Origin: Ochotona curzoniae
Taxonomy: Eukaryota > Chordata > Mammalia > Lagomorpha > Ochotonidae
DNA length: 64,000 nt
Assembly (NCBI RefSeq): GCF_017591425.1
Contig: NW_024465885.1
Location: forward strand, 43,085,001 to 43,149,000
Reading direction: 5' to 3'
Shown here: positions 55,911 through 64,000 of the stretch, piece after piece
Layout: every line of letters starts with the position of its first letter
Position numbering within the stretch: the first letter of the stretch is position 1
Notes under the pieces: generated by a model
What the model was told of the DNA's origin: nothing
Database searches by the model: none
What the model saw: the letters and a program-made list of their open reading frames with translations, nothing else
Program-made: the position numbers and the translations under genes

Positions 55911-57088
55911 TAAAAGATATTTAGTTAATGCACAGAGTGCACCAGCCAGCCTCATTTAACCTGTATCTACTTTTCACTCTAGCTGTAAACGTCACCACAG
56001 GTCACAGCTCTCATTGTGGTCTTAGAAGAGCCAGGATTTGAACCTTCGAGCGCCAGCCAAAATGCCTGCATCAATTGCCACTGCTCTCACTTCTATTTGC
56101 TAGCAGGGCAAGCTCAGCTCCTGAGACCCTGAGCTGCTTCAAGCCTGCCTGATCCCCATATGAAAGGAGCCAGGAGACGGGACAGGCTGGAGACAAACTG
56201 GCCCCTGTGCTCCCAGGAGCAGCCCAAGCTGGCCCATCCTCTGTAGCATTGGCTGAAGTCTAAGGGCTTCCAGGTTCCAAGACTCCAAGGGGGGAAAAGT
56301 GTCTGCTTCCTCCGGGAAGGACTCTACGCCTTCTTCCAGAAACTTGCCTTGCCGCTTGGGAATCCTTGGGAATTCCCAGACTCAGAATCAAAGGAAGGGC
56401 TTATGCAAACAGTAAGTGAAAAACAAACAAACAAACAAACAAACCACGTATATCTAGCCACCTAGAAAGATGCATGGAGGAGTCATGATGCATTTAGACC
56501 AATTTCCTAACATCCTATATCAATTTTAATTGGGTCCTGGGCTCCTAAAGCTAACGTGGAACCTTCCCAATCCCCAAATAGGCAAAGGTGACAGGCAGGG
56601 AGATGAAGACTCTGGTTGGCTGCTTTCCAGTGGCTGAGGAGGGACTTGACTCAAAGTCATTCACGTGGCTTTTGAACTTGAGTGGATACTATTGGACAAG
56701 AATGCCTTTGACCTTGGATGGAGTGTTGGTCACAATGACTGTTGTTTGCATTGTGTGTGTGTTTAATTTGACAGGGAGAGTATGTGTGCTCTCGTCCACT
56801 GGTTTGGTCCCCAAATGCCTGCGATGGCCTTGAGCTGTGAACTGAATGAAGAAGGGAGCCGGGCACTGCATCCAGATCTCTCCTTGATTGCAGGGACTCA
56901 ATCACTTGGCCATCATCACTGCCTCCCTCTGTGTAAATAGCAGGTCCCTGGAGTCAGAGTGCAGCCAGGCAGCAATAACCACAGGTTATGACCTGTACAT
57001 GCCCACATGACCTCCTTCCACAAGCTTCTGGAATTAACATTCCTCATGAAAATTGAGACCTGAGCACTTGGACCATCTTTTAATCTTC
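55911..57088. other. Intergenic, mostly unrecognised
   Basis: It contains an (AAAC)n run at about 56426-56445 and a possible old reverse CSINE at about 56765-56935 ('tcgtccactggtttggtccc'). No gene is supported. Confidence 0.4.
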
Positions 57089-57102
57089 AAATTCCATCAT
57101 AG

Positions 57103-57438
57103 GGGCCCAGCGTGATGGCGTAGTGGTTAAGGTCCTCGCCTTGCAAACACTGGGATCCCATATGGGCACTGGTTCTAATCCTGGCAGCCCTGGTTCCCAT
57201 CCAGCTCCCTGCCTGTGGCCTGGGAAAGCAGTTGAGGATGACCCAAAACCTTGGAACCCTGCAGCTGCATAGGAGACCTGGAAGAAATCCCTGGCTCTTG
57301 GCTTTGGATTGGCTCAGCTCTAGCCATTGCAGCCGCTTGGGGAGTGAATCATCGACGGAAGATCTTCCTCTCTGTCTCTCCTCTCTTTATATCCACCTTT
57401 CCAATGAAAAATAAAATAAATCTTAAAACAACAACAAC
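57103..57438 (+). mobile_element. CSINE, full length, with target-site duplication
   Basis: Flanked by 'aaattccatcatag' (57089-57102 and 57439-57452). The tail is ACAACAACAACA. Confidence 0.95.
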
Positions 57439-57769
57439 AAATTCCATCATAGAAGAGTGTAGAGGAAATCTCTTTGATTGAGAAAGCTATTTCTTCTCAC
57501 ATCCCATGTGAGTTTTACAAAGTTTCCCTTCTTGAATGCAGGTATATCCATCCCCACTTTTCAGTCCCAAGAGATTTCATAATGTCCTGGAATTTACATT
57601 TGTCTCTTACTATCCACGATGAGGGAACCAGGGCAGGTGGCATAGATGTCCCTTTGGTGGAGGACACAAAAGCACTTGGAAGTGTGAGTGCCAGAGAAGA
57701 CTGCACCAGTATTGGTTGAGAATCCCGTGCTGTCGCAGGTATCAAAATCACCTCCTTTCTTAAGGTGCT

Positions 57770-57870
57770 CAATGGGTCCTCCCTTGTTTATGCATTCACC
57801 CATTGGTCAGTGTGGGGGATGCTTCTACCCTTTGGCCATTGTTAACAATACTGCCACAGATGTTAGTACG
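57770..57870 (-). mobile_element. Old L1 ORF2 C-terminal fragment
   Basis: 'tatgcattcacccattggtc', 'ttggccattgttaacaat' is the complement of the L1 ORF2 IAKTW..QPKCP region. Confidence 0.5.
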
Positions 57871-58122
57871 TCGGCATATTCTTTGAGATCCATACAGCCG
57901 GCTCTCCATCTCCACAGAAAGTCTGTTTGGCACTGTAATAACTGAATTACACGGAGGAGCGAAGTCTGCATTTGTATTGAACCTGTAGAGATCTTTTTTC
58001 CTGCCTCTTGTTTTCTAAACAATATAGTGAAATAAATATCTATATAGTGTATTTACATTGTATTAGATATTATGAGTCATTGAGAGGTGATTTAAAGCCC
58101 ACAGAAGGATGGGCATGGCTCT

Positions 58123-58395
58123 TGTTCAAAGATTTATTTATTGGAAAGGCAAAGTGACACATACAGAGAGGCTGCAAGAAAATACCTCTTCTTTCCAGCA
58201 GCTAGTTCACTCCCTGAGTGGCAGGCAGCCAGACCTTCCAACGCGTTCTCCCGTGTGGATGGCAGGGACTGGAGTACTTGACCGATCACCTGCTGCTTTC
58301 CCAGGCACATTAACAGGTTCAGAAGCAGGGCAAGTGGGACTTGAACTGGCGCTCTGCTATGGAATGTCAGCATCACTAGCCTTGGGTTGACCTGC
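58123..58395 (-). mobile_element. CSINE, old
   Basis: A reverse copy: 'aaagatttatttattggaaa', 'ctgctgctttcccaggcaca'. Its end is decayed. Confidence 0.8.
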
Positions 58396-59320
58396 TGCCG
58401 CAGTGATGCCAGCCTTGTGCCTAGCACCACATCCTTTCATCTAAAGACGTGGGCCTCCACAGACCCTGATATTCCCAGGTGATCCACCTGCCATGGATAC
58501 CAGGGGATGGTTGCTTTTTGCTGAATCTGCTTGTGAGCCCTCCAGCCCATTGGCCCACAGCTGCCAGGCATTGTCCAATCACATCACACTGCTGCTGACA
58601 ATGCTTTGCCACCTTGCCATTAGGCTGGAACCCCTACCAAACTTCCCAGGGCCCTGAGCTCTGGCCTACTTAATTCTGCCCTGCCCTACCTTTCCCTCAG
58701 CTCCTGCCGTCCCACCCTTCTCCCTGTCCTTCCAAGGCACCACGTTCCTTTTAGATTTCAACATGGCACCTGCTTCTCCCTTGACCCTTCATGTCCCACG
58801 AATTCCTGGTTTGTGCTGGCTCCAGGCTGGGCCATCTCTTCTTGTCTCCCTCATTTATTTTGTCTTAAACCTGTTTCTTAACATCTCTTATCTTCCTTCT
58901 GATTCATCCCCCCAGCCCCACTCCCCCTGATTCTTCTTCACTTCCACCCCCCGTTGTCACTCATGAGACTGTTCTCAAGCAGCCTGGCCAATCCAGGCTG
59001 TGTCATTCCTGCTGTGATAAAGACTGACAGTGACCTGCACTTGCTATGCAAATCACCTGTACCCACCATGTGCACACACATCACCTATACCCGCACAGTC
59101 CTCAACGCATACCCATGGTCATGCCTTACTGTGAAGCCACGGTCAGGAAACGCTCAGTTCTTCCTCAATTGGATGCGTGAACCAATGGGACAGAAAACAT
59201 CAGAAAGACCAGAGTTTTTTGAGTAAACACTGCTTTGCGGAATGGCCCCCAGCCGGCTATGCCTCTAAGACTTAAGCCCTTGGGGCTACTTAGAAGATAT
59301 AGTCTTTATTTTAATGTAGA
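58396..59320. other. Intergenic, unrecognised
   Basis: Pyrimidine-rich, unique-looking DNA. No gene or repeat recognised. Confidence 0.4.
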
Positions 59321-59321
59321 T

Positions 59322-59612
59322 TTTGAAGATTTATTTATGTGTTGTTTGAAAGGCGCACATTTACAGAGAGGAGGAGTAACAGAGAAAGGTCCTCCATCCA
59401 CCCATTCACTCTCCAAATGGCTGCAAATGGTCAGAGCTAGGAGCTTCTTCCGGGTCTCCACGTGGGTGCAGGGCCCCAAACGCTTTGGGCCGTCCTCAAC
59501 TGCTTTCCCAGGCCATCAGCAGGGAGCTGGATCAGGAGCAAAGCAGTCAGGATTCAAACTGGCACCCATATGGGATGCCAGACTGCAGGTAGAGAATTAG
59601 CCTGCTAGTAGA
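59322..59612 (-). mobile_element. CSINE
   Basis: A reverse copy: 'gaagatttatttatgtgttg', 'ggatcaggagcaaagcagtc', 'tagagaattagcctgctagt'. The last SINE before the EVA1C island. Confidence 0.82.
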
Positions 59613-61173
59613 TTATTTTTTTAAGTCCACTGTGCTTTGAACACAGGTTCCCCACTCCACAAACGCCCATGCTTGGCATTGGCCATCTCTTGCCCAGTTA
59701 GACCGAGTGGTGATGGTGAGGGGTTCTGCCGACCCAGTCAGCCTTGGGAGGCGCTGCCATTCACCCATAGGAATCTCTGGGGTCCATCCCTGGTGCAGGA
59801 TGCAGGGCGCGGGGCTTGCCTCCGCACTTGCTCTCATCCGGCAACACTGGGGCCCACGAAGCTCGGAGGCCGCTGGGGCAGCGCTCCTCGCCCCGCCCTT
59901 GGGCTTCATTATCTCCGTTTCCTTGTCAGACCCGCCGCGAACTTGGCAGGCCCTGCACCACGTTCGGGAACACTTTGTGCCCAGCGCCCGCCCACCCTCC
60001 GGGCCCTCCTCCCTCCTGCCGGCGCCGCCCAGTCCCGCCTAGCCCAGTAAGGTTAGGGTCTCCCTGGGTGGTGGTGGCGGGAAGGGGTGGGGCAGGTCCC
60101 AGGTGGTCGCTCCTAGCAGGCAGCCCGGGTTCCCTTTTATAATACGTTTATTCTGAGTTCCCGGGTGTATGCTATGGTGGCGCGGGGGTGTAGGGGGGAC
60201 AGATCCTTCCAGGGGCTCCGCGTCCAGACGTGGGTCACATCAAGCGCGGAATCAAAAAGGTTTAGAGACGCTGAGGCCCATTTTTAAAACAAAGCTCAAT
60301 TATTCGCGCTTGGAGACTTGTTTACGCCACTCCAGTGTCAGGTCTCCCGGCTCTGCCGACAGAGAGTACCCAAAGGAGATGCTTTGGGATGGAGAAGAAA
60401 CCAACGCAGGAGTCCTTAGACTCCTGATGGGCCCCTGTCTTGGTTGCGTGAACTTGGGCAAAAAACGATCCGGGTCTCGGGGTCGCCTACCACCATACGG
60501 GATAAGCGCCCGGGTGCTCGGGGACTTGGCGCACGGAGGGGCGCTGTGACCTCACGCCTCCAGAACCCCACCTTCCTTCGGCTCCCCGCTCCGCCCCGCC
60601 CTGGAGGCGCCCCGGATTGCACGCGCGGGCGCTGGCTCCAAAGTGCGTCACGGGCACCGGGCGCGCTCCTCCAGCACGGCCAGGGTGAGGCTGGCACACG
60701 GCCAGAGCGGGCCGGGCCAGGGTTGGGGGCGGAGGGGGGGTGACGACAGGTCGTCTCCCGGGCTGCGACCCAGGCGTGGAAAGCGCTCCGGTAGCTCGGC
60801 CCTGGAGCGCTATTTTGAGCGCTCTTAGTCGGCGGTGGCGGCGGGCAGCGCGCCAGGGCCCGACCTCGCTTAGCGGCCCGGAGTGCGAAGGTGACGCTTT
60901 CCCCGCTGGCCGCCCGCGCTTCCTCCGGTGCGGCTGGCAAGCGGGGAGGAAATCTTGGGGAAACTACGAGGATCCTTCCCGGGGCTCCTCGGCCCCGCCC
61001 CAGGTCTCCGCCTCCTCTCCTTTGCTTGGGGGAGCCCGGGCTGGGCCCACGCCGCCGCCAGAGAGAGGAGATTCTGCCAGCTCCGGGGCCGGGAGGCGGC
61101 GGGAGACAGCTGAGCCGCTTGCCACCCACTCTCCCCGCCATGTGACGCCGCCCCGGGGCCCGCGCCGCGCACC

Positions 61174-61333
61174 ATGCTCCAGCCGGGACACGCGCGCCCA
61201 CCGCCAGCGCCCCAGCCCGCTCAGCATCCCGGCTTCCGCAGGCAGGTAGAGCCGCCGGGCCAGCTCCTACGCCTCTTCTACTGTACCGTCCTGGTCTGCT
61301 CCAGAGAGATCGCCGCGCTCACCGACTTCTCCG
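61174..61333 (+). CDS. EVA1C: EVA1C coding exon 1 (partial gene, signal-peptide end)
   Basis: EVA1C is a type I membrane protein with two galactose-binding (SUEL-type) lectin domains. It binds heparin and acts with SLIT/ROBO guidance. This exon encodes residues 1-53 plus one base: MLQPGHARPPPAPQP, then PPGQLLRLFYCTVLVCSREI, ending ALTDFS. The hydrophobic stretch LLRLFYCTVLVC (31-42) is the signal-peptide core. The donor is TCCG|GTAAGT. The ATG has A at -3 and an in-frame TGA 63 nt upstream (61111-61113). The position and plus orientation next to minus-strand URB1 match human 21q22.11. The lectin, transmembrane and cytoplasmic exons are off the right edge. Confidence 0.93.
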
Positions 61334-61463
61334 GTAAGTGCGCGTCCCCCTAACCCTCGCCATGGGACGCCCAGGTGAACCCTTGATGGCGGGCAACTGC
61401 CACGGCCAAGTTGAAGTAAACTTCCCAGTCTTCTTGCCCCGTGTGAGTCCTTGGAGTGTCTGA

Positions 61464-61464
<1 letters not shown>

Positions 61465-61510
<46 letters not shown>
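61465..61510 (+). repeat. (TG)n microsatellite
   Basis: About 22 uninterrupted TG units just inside EVA1C intron 1, about 130 bp from the donor. Likely polymorphic. Confidence 0.95.
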
Positions 61511-62189
61511 GGGGTGGGGCAGCAGAGGAGACCCCGGGCAAGGAAGGGTGTGTGATGTCAAGGCTTCTTGTCCCCCGCCCGCCCGCCTTCTACCCCCTTC
61601 ACTTCCCATCAGCACTGACCCCCTGTACTGGACGGCGCGCAGTCGCTGGGGGCCCCTGAATGGAGCCGCGTGCCGCGCCCAACGCACAGCTCAGTGCACA
61701 AGTTGTGGTCCAGCTGGATTGGTCCCCCACACTGGGGGCATAGTCTGGGGCGCCGCAGCCCGCCTGCGGGCGAATCCGCGTAAGGAGACAAGCCTACAGC
61801 ACACGGACCCGAAACCCGCACAGGAAAAGAGCAGAGGGAGCCGGCAGAGACCGGCATGTGATGGCTGGCGATGTAGTTGTGAGCAGCCCACGCCACAGAC
61901 GGAACACCCGGGGCCACGGGTTTGTCGCCGCGGTGGACACTTTACAGAGAATGCCATTGTTCGCCTGCCCACCTGCCTTTTTGCAAGCATAGCCACCACC
62001 TAATCAGCCACAGGGCTTTTCTGTTGGGGGTTTCTAGCCCGTGCCATGGCAGGGGATCTCAGGTTGTTCTGGGCTGGTAGAAGTCACTGCCAAGAGTTTC
62101 TGAGTTGACTGCCTATTCGAGCACCTGCTGGGATTAGCCACTGCATTTACTTTGGGTACCAACTGTTCTTGCAACTGTAACTGCACCAT

Positions 62190-62247
62190 CTCTCTCTCTC
62201 TCTCCTCTCTCTCAGTTTCCCAGCCCAGCCCAGCCCAGCCCAGCCCA
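62190..62247 (+). repeat. CT tract followed by (CAGCC)n
   Basis: A pyrimidine tract (TC)n is followed by five CAGCC units. A simple repeat with no coding content. Confidence 0.85.
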
Positions 62248-64000
62248 AGCAGCAGCTCCTTCTGTCTTCCCCAGGGACTGCCAGGCTATGCACTGGCTAG
62301 TTAACAGGGCCAAGTCTCTTGCAATATAAGATGGTAAATGGAGTCAGTCCTTGGTCCTGTTGGAGCAGTAGACTAGTACATGGGGAGGAACACTGGCCAA
62401 CTCCAAGGTGAGTTGGGTTTCTGGTTCACTTAGAGAGAATGCCATTGTTCACTGAGAGCCTTGGGTCAGAGGTCCTTTGCTTTGAATATTTAATATCAGG
62501 ACAGGGATCCTGCCTGCAAGACGAAGCCAAGATATGCCTACTTGGCAAGCAAACCGGGGCCCTTAAAATCCAGCATTGCAAGATCAAAACTCTGTGGTAA
62601 ATATGCGGGGGTGGGGGGGGCGGTGGAGGGAGGAATGCTTCTCATCTTTCAAACGCTATTGACTTATTTTTGTTTTGAATAGAACTTTCTTGGCTGCAAG
62701 GAAAGCTCAGAGTTTGCTGAGCTACTCTGTGACTCGGAAAAATCTGAGACCTGGGATCTGACAAGCTCCTGTTTTGTGTGACATCACTGCAACTGAACAA
62801 ATATTGCTTTAGGCAAATGGCGATGTAACTATTAGGTTGCTTTCAGAAATCGCAGACACAAAGCTGTAAGTCTGCAGGCTACCACCCAAGTTTGTGATTG
62901 AATGCATGCAACTATTCAAAGTGGACTTGAACTATCAAGCTGGGAGGCCATATCCTGAGGGAAACGGTGCTAGGACAGGGGCAGGTCTAAGAAATAGGAA
63001 CGGTAAACGCCGTTCCCTTTTGCTTTCCCCTGTGCAAGCTTTGGGAAGCCGCTGAGTCGGCAGTAGGTGGTGATGGTGCTGGAGCCACCCCTAGCCTGGC
63101 CCCGGTTTTCCTGATACATGCTGTTCTCCATGAAGGAAGTGGAAGACCAGGAAGACTTGGGACGATGCTAGCTGGGAGCCCTTTGGGGAGAAGGACAGAA
63201 ACATCAATGTCCACCCAAACCTCAGACATGCTCAAGTTTTGCAACCTAAGTTCTGCTACAGTATGGGTTAGAACACATTAGAAAAAAAATCTCTAGAATA
63301 AAGAAAGATCAGTCTCCCCAAACAGGCTAAATTGACTTAAAGCTTAATGACGTTTTGGGGGAACCCCTTAACCATGTGATGAGCGGCATAAAGGGGGCAG
63401 TCTAAGCTCCAAAGCGGCCCATAAAGAGATAGCGGATCCTTCCCTCCCACGCCTTGGTGCTGTTGCTCAGGTCTGGATAGCACTGCTTGGCAATGTAGAT
63501 GCTAGTCCTCTAAATAAAGTGAACACCGAAAACTGGTGACAAACGGAGCCAACCTGGGGTCTCTCTGCCTTGTGAAGGAGTCGGGGAAGGCCATGGTGCA
63601 TCCTTGTACAATACACCAGCAGTACAAGATCCCAGCCACTGTCTGTCCAGTATGGGGATCAGCCAGTACAGAGTTCTGAAAAGTCACTTAAGCCCTTTTC
63701 TCCTTTGCAACTCTTCTTGGAGCCTTCTCTGGGGCTGTCAGCTGCTGTTGTGTTCCTGGGTCCTGATTTTTTTCCCCCTAAGGATTCCAGCATCAGATCT
63801 CACTCTGAATAACCTAGAGGCGGCCTCCTCCGCCCCTACATGCTCATGACTTGTGGCTAATCACCCCCAAATCTGCTAGGAAATAGGCCCCTGAACACCA
63901 CTCCCCTCCCTCCTCTCTCCATCTCCAAGGTGTTGAGAGTCTGCCAGCGGCCAGTGGAAGGCTATCATCACTGCATTAAAAACACATCTCGGTGAAGGCA

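Larger units (their letters stand above)
59780..61690 (+). promoter_or_regulatory. EVA1C: EVA1C CpG-island promoter and 5' UTR
   Basis: About 1.9 kb of strongly CpG-rich DNA ending just past exon 1, with many GC boxes (for example around 60725-60740). A TATTTT motif inside the small palindrome GAGCGC..GCGCTC (60805-60824) lies about 360 bp before the ATG. No standard TATA box is evident, so dispersed initiation is likely. Long open frames on both strands here come from GC bias. Confidence 0.75.
61334..64000 (+). other. EVA1C: EVA1C intron 1 (partial)
   Basis: It starts at the GTAAGT donor and runs off the window. It holds a long TG microsatellite, a CT tract and a (CAGCC)n run near 62190-62247, and no CSINE or second exon that I could see. 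Sequence from about 62650 to 64000 looks unique. A 17-bp exact direct repeat is noted separately. Confidence 0.7.

Noticed and set aside
60130..60145. 'cttttataatacg' as a TATA box for EVA1C
   Set aside because: It lies about 1 kb before the ATG, outside the densest part of the island, with nothing to link it to a start site.
60416..61201. 261-codon open frame on the minus strand through the EVA1C CpG island, plus other long GC-rich frames there
   Set aside because: Stop codons are rare in such GC-rich DNA. The translation is low-complexity (Pro/Gly/Arg/Ala) and resembles no family, and it overlaps the EVA1C first exon antisense.

Overview
This is vertebrate nuclear DNA, and specifically mammalian. 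It has split genes with consensus splice sites, CpG-island promoters, L1 elements and dozens of copies of one tRNA-derived SINE. That SINE has a GGGCC(C/G)GGC-type head, an internal 'gggatcccatatggg' block and an AATAAA-rich tail. It is the lagomorph C-repeat (CSINE) family, and the wording of the young copies looks like pika (Ochotona) rather than rabbit. The species call is inference; the lagomorph call is firmer.

Two protein-coding genes are present, in the order and orientation of human 21q22.11. URB1 (nucleolar pre-ribosomal-associated protein 1) lies on the minus strand. Its first 29 coding exons were resolved here, from the ATG at 44047 down to 486. They join in frame into 1615 codons with no internal stop. 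The family's usual length is about 2270 residues, so the last third, with the C-terminal NopRA1 region, lies beyond the left edge. EVA1C lies on the plus strand. Its first coding exon (61174-61333) sits in a large CpG island and encodes the signal-peptide end of a type I membrane, heparin-binding SLIT co-receptor. The rest of the window is its first intron.

Layout: 1-209 is a G-rich minisatellite in a URB1 intron. 210-44047 is URB1, with introns filled by CSINEs, one L1 3' end, older L1, MIR and L2 debris, a 34-36 bp minisatellite at 9009-9215, and a tailless tRNA-Lys retropseudogene at 30184-30235. 44048-44300 is the URB1 promoter. 44300-59700 is a repeat-dense intergenic stretch with two more L1s, one of them rearranged by twin priming at 54000-55576. 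About 59780-61690 is the EVA1C CpG island, followed by EVA1C intron 1.

The two genes point away from each other and are about 17 kb apart. Nothing suggests they work together: URB1 acts in the nucleolus on the 60S pre-ribosome and EVA1C acts at the cell surface. I found no undescribed multi-gene system. The points most worth a second look are retrotransposition products (the tailless tRNA insertion, the twin-primed L1, nested and tandem CSINEs), the two minisatellites and one weak splice donor in URB1.
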